A stretch of DNA of 44,384 nt, taken from positions 1-44,384 of the forward strand of contig NZ_ANBE01000011.1 of the NCBI RefSeq assembly GCF_000341145.1, read 5' to 3'. Source of the DNA: Nocardiopsis xinjiangensis YIM 90004 (GTDB lineage Bacteria; Actinomycetota; Actinomycetes; Streptosporangiales; Streptosporangiaceae). A program made the position numbers and the translations under genes. The notes under the pieces are model-generated. The model was not told the DNA's origin. It saw nothing but the letters and a program-made list of their open reading frames with translations, and searched no databases. Positions 12,380 through 21,313 of this stretch are shown here, piece after piece (positions within the stretch are counted from its first letter, which is position 1; every line of letters starts with the position of its first letter).

Positions 12380-12784
12380 CTAACCCCGCAAGTGCCGCCA
12401 CTCCCCCGTGGCCAGGACGGTGGCCCAGGCCCCGGCAACGCGGGCCAGGCCGCGCCGGACCTCGTCGACCACGGCGGGTGCCAGGTGGCCGGCCGCCTCG
12501 GGTTCGGGCATCATTCGGACGGTCACTCGCAGGCCGTCCAGGACCTTCTGGCCCCGGGCCACGGCCTCGTCGTCGCCGTCGGGCCCGCGCAGGGCCTCGC
12601 GCAGCCCTTCCCGGAGCACGACGGCCTCGTCGAGGTCGGCAAGGGTGATCGGGATGGCGCCCTCGGTGACCAGCCGGTGCTCCCTCAGGAAGCGCGCGAG
12701 GTCGGCCCGGTCCCCGAATGCCTCGCCCGTGAGGAAGTCCGAGACGAGAGCGGCGGCGGTGCTGTGCTGTGTGGGGGTGTTCAT
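12380..12784 (-). CDS. ABATE-domain protein lacking the CGNR zinc finger
   Basis: The protein has 134 residues from the ATG at 12784, with a GGATGAGGG ribosome binding site. It matches the N-terminal ABATE domain (PF07336) of putative stress-induced regulators, with LVSDFLTGE near the start, LADLDEAVVLREGLREAL in the middle, and ATGEWRHLRG at the end. In most family members that last segment runs into a CGNR zinc finger (CR...CGN...). Here the protein stops at that junction. Translating further in the same frame gives only antisense sequence of the convergent glycosyltransferase gene, so the finger is truly absent rather than frameshifted. With no metal-binding domain, DNA binding is doubtful. 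Confidence 0.7.
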   Translation of the reverse strand: MNTPTQHSTAAALVSDFLTGEAFGDRADLARFLREHRLVTEGAIPITLADLDEAVVLREGLREALRGPDGDDEAVARGQKVLDGLRVTVRMMPEPEAAGHLAPAVVDEVRRGLARVAGAWATVLATGEWRHLRG

Positions 12785-12859
12785 GCCCTCATCCCACCAT
12801 GGACGGACACGGAGATCAGGACAACGGAGCAACTCGTGACCGCAGTCGGCCACATGAAT

Positions 12860-12894
12860 CGGCCCGTTCGGGATGTTTCCTCCCGAACGGGCCG
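12860..12894 (-). terminator. Terminator of mshC
   Basis: A perfect 14-base inverted repeat (12860-12873 with 12881-12894) around a 7-base loop lies 27 bases after the mshC stop. On the minus strand a short AT-rich stretch follows. Confidence 0.8.
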
Positions 12895-12920
12895 CAATGA
12901 CGTGTTCGCGCGGGTCCTGC

Positions 12921-14147
12921 TCAGCTCAGGTCCACGCCCAGGAGGGTATCGACGGTGGCACGCACCAGACCGGGCGCTCCACCGTCGGTCCCGCCCTGGG
13001 TGAGAGCCGCCTCCGCCCAGGCGTCGACGGCGCGGAGCGCTGCCGGGGAATCCAGGTCCTGGGCCAGGGCCGCACGCACGGCGGCCAGGACGGGCTCGGC
13101 CTCGGGGCCGGTGCCCAGGGCCAGGGCCGAGCGCCAGCGATCGGCGCGGGCAGCGGCTCGGGGGACCTCATCCTCCGTCCAGTCCCAGGAGGTGCGGTAG
13201 TGGTGCTCGAGCATGGCCAGGCGGATGACCGCCGGGTCCACGCCTTCCTGGCGCAGCTTGGAGACGAAGACGAGGTTGCCCTGGGACTTGGACATCTTCT
13301 CGCCGTGGAGGCCGACCATGCCCACATGCAGGTGGGCGTGGGCGTTGGGGCCTCCCGTGGCACACCGGGTCTCGGCGGCGCCCATCTCGTGGTGGGGGAA
13401 GATGAGATCGCTGCCGCCGCCGTTGAGGTCGAAGGCGGGACCGAGGCGGTCCAGGGCGATGGCACTGCACTCGATGTGCCAGCCGGGGCGGCCGCGGCCC
13501 AGCGGGCTGTCCCAGGCGGGCTCGCCAGGGCGCTCGGCGCGCCAGAGCAGCCAGTCGAGCGGGTCCTTCTTCCCAGGACGCTCCGGGTCGCCGCCGCGCT
13601 CACCGAAGAGCTCGAGCATCTCGGCGCGGTCCATGTGGCCGATCTCGCCGAGCCGCGGGGCATCGGCGGCCGAGAAGTACAGGTCGCCGTCGAGATCGTA
13701 GGTGGAGCCGGTGTCGCGCAGGCGGGCGGCCAGCTCGCCGATGAGGCCGACCGACTCGACCACACCCACGTAGGAGGAGGGCGGCAGTACACGCAGGGCG
13801 GCCATGTCGGCGCGGAAGACGTCGATCTCCCGGTGGGCCAGGTCGCGCCAGTCCTCCCCCGTGGCGTTCGCGCGCTCCAGGAGGGGATCGTCGATGTCGG
13901 TGGTGTTCTGCACGTAATCGACGTCGTGCCCGGCGTCGCGCCAGACCCTGTTGACCAGGTCGAAGGCCAGGTAGGTGAAGGCGTGACCCAGATGCGCGGC
14001 GTCGTAGGGGGTGATGCCGCAGGCGTACATCCCCGCCCGGGGACCGGGCTCCGTGGTCACGACACGGTCGCTCGCGGTGTCGTGGAGTCGGAGGGGACCG
14101 CCGTTACCAGGCAGGGGGACGATGTCAGGCGCAGACCATGAACGCAT
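12921..14147 (-). CDS. mshC: Cysteine:glucosaminyl-inositol ligase (mycothiol synthesis)
   Basis: The protein has 408 residues from the ATG at 14147, giving the characteristic MRSWSAPDIVPLPG start; longer in-frame starts are spurious. MshC uses ATP to join cysteine to the amine of 1D-myo-inositol glucosaminide, the third enzyme step of mycothiol synthesis in the cytoplasm. It is a cysteinyl-tRNA synthetase paralogue lacking the anticodon domain. The zinc Cys43 (YACGITPYD), the HIGH-like motif HLGH at 52-55, GWHIECSA (zinc ligand) and KMSKSQGN are all present. The length is normal for MshC (about 410) and shorter than CysS. A strong terminator follows. Confidence 0.97.
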   Translation of the reverse strand: MRSWSAPDIVPLPGNGGPLRLHDTASDRVVTTEPGPRAGMYACGITPYDAAHLGHAFTYLAFDLVNRVWRDAGHDVDYVQNTTDIDDPLLERANATGEDWRDLAHREIDVFRADMAALRVLPPSSYVGVVESVGLIGELAARLRDTGSTYDLDGDLYFSAADAPRLGEIGHMDRAEMLELFGERGGDPERPGKKDPLDWLLWRAERPGEPAWDSPLGRGRPGWHIECSAIALDRLGPAFDLNGGGSDLIFPHHEMGAAETRCATGGPNAHAHLHVGMVGLHGEKMSKSQGNLVFVSKLRQEGVDPAVIRLAMLEHHYRTSWDWTEDEVPRAAARADRWRSALALGTGPEAEPVLAAVRAALAQDLDSPAALRAVDAWAEAALTQGGTDGGAPGLVRATVDTLLGVDLS

Positions 14148-14290
14148 GTCCGAAATCCTATCCGCCCGCGCACCGGGCACACCCCCTGGGTCGAGCGCAC
14201 CGAACCGGTGATGTTCACCCCAGAGGGCCTTGGGAATAAGCGCTCGGACAGTGGGGTTGGGCCGCTTTTCGGTGCTGTCTTTCGCGGGGC

Positions 14291-14479
14291 TCAGCCGTGG
14301 GCGAGCAACCGGGTGTGGGCGCGTGCGACGAGCAGGGCACCGACCACGGCGACGCAGCCGCACAGGACCGCCAGGACCGCATTGTCCGAGCGCCAGTGCA
14401 GGAGCGCACCGCTGACGGAGACCACGTAGAGGAGCCAGTAGGCCCCGTTCTCCAGGAGTGCGCCGTGTCTGCCGTCCAT
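14291..14479 (-). CDS. Small two-helix membrane protein
   Basis: The protein has 62 residues from the ATG at 14479 with AGGGGAAG upstream; a longer frame exists but lacks a better site. Two hydrophobic helices (about residues 9-25 and 29-52) are separated by a short HWRSDN turn, with a basic tail (RAHTRLLAHG). No family is recognised. It lies 143 bases upstream of mshC on the same strand, so it may share its transcript. Confidence 0.55.
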   Translation of the reverse strand: MDGRHGALLENGAYWLLYVVSVSGALLHWRSDNAVLAVLCGCVAVVGALLVARAHTRLLAHG

Positions 14480-14653
14480 GGTCTTCCCCTGCAGGTGTGA
14501 CACGTGATGGTGCGCGTGTCCCGCGCATGTCGACGGCGGTTCCGTCGCACGTGGAGACGCGGCGCTCACTCACAGGGTTTACGCGGTCCTTATGCGTGGC
14601 CTCTCACAGGTGTGCGGGGTGTGGTCCCGGGTGGCCCTGGAGGTGGGCCGCCA

Positions 14654-14687
14654 CCACCGGGCGCGGCGCGCCGGACCGCCCCGGTGG
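14654..14687 (-). terminator. Possible terminator after the 14696 gene
   Basis: CCACCGGG (14654-14661) pairs with CCCGGTGG (14680-14687) 9 bases beyond the stop. There is an 18-base loop and no T run. Confidence 0.4.
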
Positions 14688-14695
14688 CAGGATGT

Positions 14696-15061
14696 TCAGG
14701 ACTGAGCGGCCAGTTCGAGGTCGAGCAGGTCGAGGTCGTGCTCCACACGTGCGCGTTCGGCGACGGCCTCGGGGGCGTACTCGGCCAGGTCCGCGCGCAG
14801 GGCCCGCAGGTGGTGGCGGGCGCGTCGGGTGCGCGGCAGAGCGTGGCGGCTCAGCGGGGCCGCGTGCGGGAACCCGGTGCCTTCGACCTCGCCCTCGGGG
14901 GTGTGCAGGCTCCAGTGCCAGCGGCCCGCGGGGGTACGGGTGGCGCCGGTGAGTATCCCGGCGCCGGTGTCACGCAGGTAGACCCATCGTCCGGTCAGGT
15001 CGGCGGGGTCGGAAGAAGCGACGACTACGGTCTGCTGGTCGCGGACGGGTTCGGCGCTCAC
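14696..15061 (-). CDS. Hypothetical protein, basic/acidic helical C-terminus
   Basis: The protein has 121 residues from a GTG at 15061 with an excellent AGGAG ribosome binding site. The first 60 residues look like a small beta domain (LTGRWVYLRDTGAGILTG, GRWHWSLHTPEGEVEGTGF). The rest is a charged, probably coiled helix (residues 70-117, rich in Arg, Glu, Ala, Leu). I do not recognise the family. It is 125 bases downstream of the NRDE gene on the same strand and could be co-transcribed. Confidence 0.65.
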   Translation of the reverse strand: MSAEPVRDQQTVVVASSDPADLTGRWVYLRDTGAGILTGATRTPAGRWHWSLHTPEGEVEGTGFPHAAPLSRHALPRTRRARHHLRALRADLAEYAPEAVAERARVEHDLDLLDLELAAQS

Positions 15062-15185
15062 GGGCTTCTCCTCACAGGTCGGGTTCGGTCCGCCGAAGCG
15101 GGGTCATGCGTTCTGACGCACGTCCTCGCCTCCGCGTTCACCTCACCGTCTCCCATGGCGCCTACACAAGACCTTCGGCCCGCTT

Positions 15186-15992
15186 TCAGCGGTGACCGGC
15201 GCGGCGTTGCACGTCGATCATCTCCCAGGCCGCGGGGTCGGCCGGCTCGGAGGTGAAGGCATAGCGGACGGTCTCGCGGTCGGCCGCCACGAGGGTGACC
15301 GAGCCCGTGGCCCAGACCTGGCCCTCCCCCAGATCGGCGTGGGCGATGAGGCCGGAGGGATCGCCGCTGTCGTCGGTGCCGGCCGAGCGGGTGCGCTCGT
15401 GGGCGGCCCGGGTGACGAGGCCGGGCCAGGCGCCCCAGATGCTCTCCGGGCCGTGGAGGCCGGCCAGGTCTTCGGGGTCGGGGCGGACGGCGGCGAACTC
15501 GGGGGTGTGGCGCGCCGAGCGCGGGTCGGCCGGGTCGAGGCCGGTGTTGACGACGGTGCTGACACCCACGGGCAAGGGGCGTGTGTCCAGACAGCGCCCG
15601 TCCCAGCTGTGCAGGATGGCGCGGTAGGGATCGGCGTCGATCAGGTGGAAGGGCGCGTAGCGGGTCAGGTCCTGGCCCTGGAGGGGGTTGCGCCCCTGAT
15701 GGGAGAGGGCTTGCAGGGGCAGGTCGCCGCGGCTGGCCGGGTAGGGCCTCTCCCAGGGCATGCTGCCGTCCCAGGGCCATCCGTTGAGCAGGGCGGCCGT
15801 GCGCGAACGCGCGGCGTCCACCGCCAGCCAGGTGCCGTCGGCGAGCCGGTCGCGTCCGCCGACGAGACCGGGCCGGTCGGGCCAGTGGCGGGCCGGGCGG
15901 TCCCAGGGGCGCGAGCGGATCTCGTCCCGGAGGGCGACCACCACCAGGGGTGTGTGCGCCTGGGGATCGAAACCGACGACGACGGTGCACAT
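15186..15992 (-). CDS. NRDE/TANGO2 family protein
   Basis: The protein has 268 residues. The family (PF05742) has an Ntn-hydrolase-like fold in which Cys2 would be the N-terminal residue after Met removal. Here the protein begins MCTVVVGFDP, followed by VALRDEIRSRPW, where the name-giving Asn-Arg-Asp-Glu reads Leu-Arg-Asp-Glu. GLVGGRDRLADGTWLAV and the downstream VVNTGLD pattern are also typical. The function in bacteria is unsettled; eukaryotic TANGO2 has been linked to heme and lipid handling. It is divergent from the P-type ATPase gene. Start ATG at 15992; an upstream extension would displace the critical Cys. Confidence 0.82.
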   Translation of the reverse strand: MCTVVVGFDPQAHTPLVVVALRDEIRSRPWDRPARHWPDRPGLVGGRDRLADGTWLAVDAARSRTAALLNGWPWDGSMPWERPYPASRGDLPLQALSHQGRNPLQGQDLTRYAPFHLIDADPYRAILHSWDGRCLDTRPLPVGVSTVVNTGLDPADPRSARHTPEFAAVRPDPEDLAGLHGPESIWGAWPGLVTRAAHERTRSAGTDDSGDPSGLIAHADLGEGQVWATGSVTLVAADRETVRYAFTSEPADPAAWEMIDVQRRAGHR

Positions 15993-16217
15993 GGCCCTAC
16001 TCTACGACCACGGCGCCGCCCTCGGCCCTCCCGGTCCCCCCCTGTGCGTGCAGCGGTACACGGGCTCCGGTGACAGGGGCCGTTCTGGCTCAGGCTTCGG
16101 GAACGGTCCCCTACCCTTGTGACCCATGCGTCATGGGGCGGAAGCCGACCGGTTCCCCCACCGGCGGAGACCACCGCCCCCGGACCTCCTTCAGCTCGTA
16201 GCCACCCGGGAGTGCGC

Positions 16218-18794
16218 GTGCCCGAACATCACGACCGCGACGAGAGTGCCCCGAGCACGGGGCGAGCGGGGACCTCCGGATCGTTGCGTACCGTGGCCGA
16301 TCCGCCCTCGGTGCCGCAGATGTCGTATCCGACCGGCCCACCGCCCGAACCGGGGTTGAGCGAGACCGAGGTGGCCGACCGTGTCGCCGCCGGCCGGACC
16401 AACGACGTGCCCGTGCGGGCCAGCCGGTCGGTGGGCCAGATCGTGCGCGGCAACGTCTTCACCCGCATCAACGCGATGATCGCGGTGCTGTTCACCATCA
16501 TCGCGGTGATCGGGCCCGTACAGGACGGCCTGTTCGCGATGGTCATCCTCATCAACACGCTGATCGGCATCGTGCAGGAGCTGCGGGCCAAACGGACCCT
16601 GGACGAGCTCGCCATCGTCAACGCCGCCCGGCCGCGGGTGGTACGCGAGGGCACCACGGTGGAGGTGGCCACCCAGGACATCGTGCTCGACGAGGTCCTG
16701 GAGGTGGGGATCGGCGACCAGATCGTCGTCGACGGCCTCCTGACCTGGTCGGGCGGCCTGGAGGTCGACGAGTCGCTGCTGACCGGTGAGGCCGACCCGG
16801 TGGTCAAGGAAGCCGGCGACACCGTGATGTCGGGCAGTTTCGTCGTGGCGGGCACCGGACGGTTCCGTGCGACGAAGGTGGGGCGGCACGCCTACGCGGC
16901 GCGCCTGGCCGAGGAGGCGAGCCGGTTCTCCCTGGTCCGGTCGGAGCTGCGTTCGGGTATCGACCGCATGCTGACGTGGATCACCTACGCCATGTTCCCG
17001 ATCGGGGCGCTGCTGATCTACAGCCAGCTGTTCATGGGCGGGCACGTGTCCATGGAGGCCTCCTCGGCGGACGGGCAGATGAGCGGACCGTTGGCGGACG
17101 CACTGCGCGGCATGGTGGCGGCGCTGGTGTCGATGATCCCCGAGGGGCTGATCCTGCTGACGAGTATCGCCTTCGCGGTCGGTGTGGTGCGGCTGGGCAA
17201 ACACAAGTGCCTGGTGCAGGAGCTGCCGGCGATCGAGGGTCTGGCCCGGGTCGACGTGGTGTGCACCGACAAGACCGGCACCCTGACCGAGGTCGGCATG
17301 AAGCTGGCCGAGATCCGTGATCTGGGCGGACACGAGGGTGGCCCGGCCGACGACCCCTCAGCGGTGCTGGCTGCGCTGGCGGCCTCCGATCCGGCCCACA
17401 ACGCGAGCATGGCCGCCATCGCGCAGGGCTCTGCGGCCTCGGTCCGACAGGTCCCGGACTGGACGGTCACGGCGGTCGCGCCGTTCTCCTCCGCGCGCAA
17501 GTGGAGCGGGGCGAGCATACACACCCCCGAGGGCGAGCGGCACTGGGTGCTGGGCGCCACCGATGTGCTCGCCGACCCGGGCGACCCGGCGGCCCGGGAA
17601 GCGGCCCGCCTGAGTGAGCAGGGGCTGCGTGTGCTGCTGCTGGCGCGGTCGGCGGTACGGGTGGACGCCGATGCGGCACCCGGTCCTGTGCACCCGGTGG
17701 CGTTGGTCGTGCTGGACCAGAAGGTGCGCCGGGACGCGGCCTCGACCCTGGACTACTTCTCCGGGCAGGGTGTGGACGTCAAGATCGTCTCGGGCGACCA
17801 TGCCGCATCGGTCGGCGCGGTCGGGCGCGAGGTGGAGCTGCCCGGGGCCGAGGATCCGGTGGACGCCCGTGATCTGCCCGAGGACCCGGACCAGCTCGCC
17901 CGGCGGGTGCAGGAGGGTTCCGCCTTCGGCCGGGTCACCCCTGAGCGCAAGCGCGAGATGGTGGGCGGGCTGCGCGACCGGGGGCACACGGTGGCGATGA
18001 CCGGTGACGGTGTCAACGACGTGCTGGCGCTCAAGGAGTCCGACATCGGCGTGGCGATGGGTTCGGGCAGCCCGGCCTCGCGGTCGGTGGCGCAGTTGGT
18101 GTTGCTGGACAACCGTTTCGCGGCGCTGCCCCGGGTGGTGGCCGAGGGGCGCCGGGTCATCGGCAACATCGAGCGGGTGGCGAGCCTGTTCCTGACCAAG
18201 ACGGTCTACACGATGGTCCTGGCGTCCGTGGTGGGGTTGTTGGCGGTGTCGTACCCGCTCTTCCCGCGGCACGCCACGCTCATCAACGCGGTCACGTTCG
18301 GGATCCCGTCGTTCTTCCTGGCGCTGGCGCCCAACACCGATCCGGCCCGGCCCGGGTTCGTCACGCGCACGCTCCGGCTGGCGATCCCCTCGGGGGCGAT
18401 CGCGGGTCTGGCTGCGGTGACGACCTACCTGCTGGTGCTGGGCCAGCAGACCGTGCCCACCGACTCCGACCGCACGGCCGTGGTCATCACGCTGTGCGCG
18501 ACGACGCTGTGGGTGCTTCTGCTGGTGGCCAAGCCTTACGTGTGGTGGAAGGTGCTGCTGGTGGCTTCGATGGCGGGTCTGTTGACCCTGGCCATGGTGA
18601 CCCCGCTGGGCCAGTGGTTCTTCGCCCTGGACGTGAGCCGACCGGCCGAGATCCTGACCGCACTGTCGGTGGCGGGTGTGGCGATCGCTGCGATCACGGT
18701 GGTGCGGGTGGTCGACGACCGGATGACCGCACGGGCGGAGACGCAGCGCGAGGCCGACGGCCAGGAGGCCGGGGCCACCGCCGAGCGGGTGTGA
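16218..18794 (+). CDS. Cation-transporting P-type ATPase, CtpE-like
   Basis: The protein has 858 residues from the GTG at 16218 (GGGAG 5 bases upstream). An ATG at 16320 is possible and would remove a disordered 34-residue tail. The phosphorylated Asp351 lies in DKTGTLTE. Other marks are LLTGEADP in the actuator domain, PEGL in helix 4, TGDGVND in the hinge, and about ten membrane helices. The stretch around the phosphorylation site (LVQELPAIEGLARVDVV) closely resembles mycobacterial CtpE (Rv0908), reported as a calcium uptake pump. Calcium as the ion here is therefore inferred from that likeness. The gene is monocistronic and ends in a very strong shared terminator. Confidence 0.9.
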   Translation: MPEHHDRDESAPSTGRAGTSGSLRTVADPPSVPQMSYPTGPPPEPGLSETEVADRVAAGRTNDVPVRASRSVGQIVRGNVFTRINAMIAVLFTIIAVIGPVQDGLFAMVILINTLIGIVQELRAKRTLDELAIVNAARPRVVREGTTVEVATQDIVLDEVLEVGIGDQIVVDGLLTWSGGLEVDESLLTGEADPVVKEAGDTVMSGSFVVAGTGRFRATKVGRHAYAARLAEEASRFSLVRSELRSGIDRMLTWITYAMFPIGALLIYSQLFMGGHVSMEASSADGQMSGPLADALRGMVAALVSMIPEGLILLTSIAFAVGVVRLGKHKCLVQELPAIEGLARVDVVCTDKTGTLTEVGMKLAEIRDLGGHEGGPADDPSAVLAALAASDPAHNASMAAIAQGSAASVRQVPDWTVTAVAPFSSARKWSGASIHTPEGERHWVLGATDVLADPGDPAAREAARLSEQGLRVLLLARSAVRVDADAAPGPVHPVALVVLDQKVRRDAASTLDYFSGQGVDVKIVSGDHAASVGAVGREVELPGAEDPVDARDLPEDPDQLARRVQEGSAFGRVTPERKREMVGGLRDRGHTVAMTGDGVNDVLALKESDIGVAMGSGSPASRSVAQLVLLDNRFAALPRVVAEGRRVIGNIERVASLFLTKTVYTMVLASVVGLLAVSYPLFPRHATLINAVTFGIPSFFLALAPNTDPARPGFVTRTLRLAIPSGAIAGLAAVTTYLLVLGQQTVPTDSDRTAVVITLCATTLWVLLLVAKPYVWWKVLLVASMAGLLTLAMVTPLGQWFFALDVSRPAEILTALSVAGVAIAAITVVRVVDDRMTARAETQREADGQEAGATAERV

Positions 18795-18824
18795 GGCGCA
18801 CCGGGGCCGTGCGGCCCCGCGCGA

Positions 18825-18862
18825 ACGGGCCCGCCGCGGATCGATGTCCGCGGCGGGCCCGT
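18825..18862. terminator. Bidirectional terminator between P-type ATPase and fxsA
   Basis: A perfect 16-base inverted repeat (18825-18840 with 18847-18862) around a 6-base loop lies between two convergent genes, 31 bases after one stop and 39 before the other. Confidence 0.85.
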
Positions 18863-18900
18863 CGTGGCCCGGGGGCGCGCCTCCCCGGGAGATGCGGTGG

Positions 18901-19494
18901 TCAGTTCTTGTCCTCGTCCTCGACCGGTTCGAAGTGGCCCTGGATGGTGCGTCCCCGGGAGTGGGGCGCTTCCCCGCCCGGGTCCTCGGCACGGCCGCCG
19001 GTGCGGGCACCGGAGGGGTCGGAGCCGGCCGTGGCGCCGAAGGGGCTTCCGGGGGCCTGGTTGGGCACCCGCATGCCGTGGTCGGCCATGCGCTCCTCCA
19101 TACGGTCCTGCATCTTGCGCATGCGGCGTTCGGCCCAGCCCACGAACACCCAGCGCAGGAGCGGGCGGGTGAAGGGCAGGGCCAGCAGGAGTCCGAGAGC
19201 GGCAGTGAGGAATCCGGGGATCGCCAGCAGGATGCCCCCGGCCATGAGCATGAGGGGGTCGAGCACTCCGCCACGGGGCTGTTGTCCGGTGCGCATGGCC
19301 TCGTCGGCGTCACGGAAGGCCTTGGTGCCGGCCCGGCGCAGCACGGCCACCCCCAGGACCATCAGGGACACGAGTGCGGCCAGGGTCCACGGCACACCGA
19401 TCGATCCGCCGACCACGATCATCAGCCACACTTCGAGGAAGGGCAGTGCCATGAGTGCCAGCACTGTCAACAGCGGCATCGCGAATCCATCCAA
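18901..19494 (-). CDS. FxsA family membrane protein
   Basis: The protein has 197 residues; the ATG at 19479 (MPLLTVLAL) is an equally possible start. FxsA (PF04186) members have 3-4 membrane helices. Here they are at about residues 6-24, 27-48, 78-103 and a shorter one, with PFLEVWLMIVVGGSIG and the GGxLLxxPGFLT pattern (GGILLAIPGFLTAALG) that define the family. A long polar cytoplasmic tail follows (residues 120-197). In Escherichia coli FxsA relieves phage T7 exclusion by F plasmid PifA; its role in actinomycetes is unknown. It lies 107 bases after lnt, probably in the same operon. Confidence 0.88.
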   Translation of the reverse strand: MDGFAMPLLTVLALMALPFLEVWLMIVVGGSIGVPWTLAALVSLMVLGVAVLRRAGTKAFRDADEAMRTGQQPRGGVLDPLMLMAGGILLAIPGFLTAALGLLLALPFTRPLLRWVFVGWAERRMRKMQDRMEERMADHGMRVPNQAPGSPFGATAGSDPSGARTGGRAEDPGGEAPHSRGRTIQGHFEPVEDEDKN

Positions 19495-19601
19495 TCATCG
19501 GTGGGGCCGGGAGGACCTCCTGCGGGAAGAACGCTCCCGAACCGCTCAAGGTTCCCTCATCGGGGGCCTTACCCGTTCGGGGCACGGGTACGGGGGTCGG
19601 C

Positions 19602-21254
19602 TCAGCCCCCGGTACCGGCACGGTCGCGGCGGCGGGTGAGCACGAGGGCCCCGGCCACAGCGGCCAGGCCCAGGCCGGTCAGGACCCATTCGGGGCCGGC
19701 GCCCAGACGGGTGGCGAGGGTGGGACCGTCCATGGCGGTGACCTCGGCGACGTGGACGTCGGGTTCTGCTTCGGGCGAACGGTAGGTGGCGGTGCCGTCG
19801 GGTCCGACGACGGCACTGATGCCGCTGGTGCTGGCGACCACCGCAGGACGGCCGTGCTCGACGGCGCGCAGTTGGGTGATGGCCAGCTGCTGGTCGGACT
19901 GGCCGGTGAAGTTGTAGTTCGCGTTGTTGGTGGGGACCACGATGATCTGCCCGCCGGCGTCCACGGCCTCGCGTACAGGACGGTCGAAGGCCACGTCGAA
20001 GCAGATCCCCACGGCCAGGGTGGTCCCGGCGACGTCGAGGTCCCCGGGCTCGCTGCCGGGCAGCGCGTCGGAGCTGACCTGTCCGAGGCGCTCGACGAAC
20101 CGGGTGAAGAAGTCGCGGTAGGGGACGTACTCGCCGAAGGGCACGAGGTAGCGCTTGTCGTAGTGCTCGCCGGGGCCGTCCTCGGGGTCCCAGACCACAC
20201 TCTGCACGTAGCGGGTGCCGTCGTCGTTGAAACGGCTGAGGCCCCACAGCAGGGGCACGCCGATGTCGGCGGCGGCCTCGTCGATGATCTCGCGGGCGGC
20301 GGGGTCGCGGAAGGGGTCGATGTCGCTGGCGTTCTCGGGCAGCAGCACCATGTCGGGTTCGGGCACCGATCCCTCGCGGACGTCCTCGGCCAGTTCGTGT
20401 ACCCCCGCGGCGTGGTTCTCCAGCACCTGCATGCGTTCGCCGACCACCGACATCTCTCCGACGTTGGGGACGTCGCCCTGGACCATGCCGACGGTGACCT
20501 GTTCGTCGGCGGCGGGTCGACCGATCGCTGGGGCCGACACTCCCCCGGCCACGATCGCTGCGGTGAGGACCAGACCGGTCCCGCCGGTGAACAGGCGGGT
20601 GCGGCCGCGGGCGGCGACGGTGCGCAGGAGCGTCCACAGCAGGAGTGCGCCGGTGAGGGCGACGGCGAAGGAGACCAGCGCTGAGGAGCCCAGGGCGGCG
20701 TACCCGGAGAAGGCGGTGTCGGGCTGGGCGAAGGCGAGCTTGCCCCAGGGGAAGCCGCCCAGGGGCCAACGCGCGCGGACCGCCTCCTGGGCCACCCACA
20801 GGGCGGCGGTCCACACGGGCCAACCGGGCACCCGTCCGACCAGTGCCAGAGCGATGGCCAAGGGGATGAAGTAGACGGTCTCGGCGCCGGCGATGGCCAG
20901 CCATACGTCGACACCGAAGATGTCCTGCCATCTCACCAGCGGAACCATGAGTGCGGCGCCGGCGAGGACGCCCAGCCAGGCGGCGCGGCGCGGGCGGCCC
21001 CCGGCCACGGCGAAGAACAGCAGGGCGGCGCTGAGCGGACCGAGCCACCACAGGCCGTACGGCGGCAGGGCCAGGAGTTGGGCCAGGCCGGATCCGAGGG
21101 CGGCGGCCACACGCCACAGGAGGTCGTGGCGGCCCCAACGGTGGCCGCGGAGGAAGAAGGTGCCCGAGGCGGGTCGTGCGGTCCCTGGAGCGCATTCGAC
21201 CGTGGGGGGTTCGGTCTCGCGGTCGCTGTCGGACCCGGTGTGTTCGGCGACCAC
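19602..21254 (-). CDS. lnt: Apolipoprotein N-acyltransferase
   Basis: The protein has 550 residues from a GTG start. It adds the third acyl chain to the N-terminal Cys of lipoproteins at the outer face of the membrane. Eight or so N-terminal helices (about 45-240) are followed by a nitrilase-fold domain with the catalytic triad Glu307 (LLPENAS), Lys367 (YDKRYLVPFGEYVP) and Cys418 (GICFD), and one C-terminal helix. In many actinobacteria lnt is fused to or followed by ppm1 (dolichol-phosphate-mannose synthase). Here the next gene is FxsA and no ppm1 is present. The adjacent importer binding protein (1305-3050) would be one of its substrates. Confidence 0.93.
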   Translation of the reverse strand: MVAEHTGSDSDRETEPPTVECAPGTARPASGTFFLRGHRWGRHDLLWRVAAALGSGLAQLLALPPYGLWWLGPLSAALLFFAVAGGRPRRAAWLGVLAGAALMVPLVRWQDIFGVDVWLAIAGAETVYFIPLAIALALVGRVPGWPVWTAALWVAQEAVRARWPLGGFPWGKLAFAQPDTAFSGYAALGSSALVSFAVALTGALLLWTLLRTVAARGRTRLFTGGTGLVLTAAIVAGGVSAPAIGRPAADEQVTVGMVQGDVPNVGEMSVVGERMQVLENHAAGVHELAEDVREGSVPEPDMVLLPENASDIDPFRDPAAREIIDEAAADIGVPLLWGLSRFNDDGTRYVQSVVWDPEDGPGEHYDKRYLVPFGEYVPYRDFFTRFVERLGQVSSDALPGSEPGDLDVAGTTLAVGICFDVAFDRPVREAVDAGGQIIVVPTNNANYNFTGQSDQQLAITQLRAVEHGRPAVVASTSGISAVVGPDGTATYRSPEAEPDVHVAEVTAMDGPTLATRLGAGPEWVLTGLGLAAVAGALVLTRRRDRAGTGG

Positions 21255-21313
21255 GTGTCGCGCTCGCTTTCGGCCGGCGGAGATGGTTCGCCGACCAGCA
21301 TATGGGGGGACGC

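Noticed and set aside
16785-16800. TGEA instead of TGES in the P-type ATPase actuator domain
   Set aside because: LLTGEADP is the usual form in the CtpE group, so it is not an anomaly.
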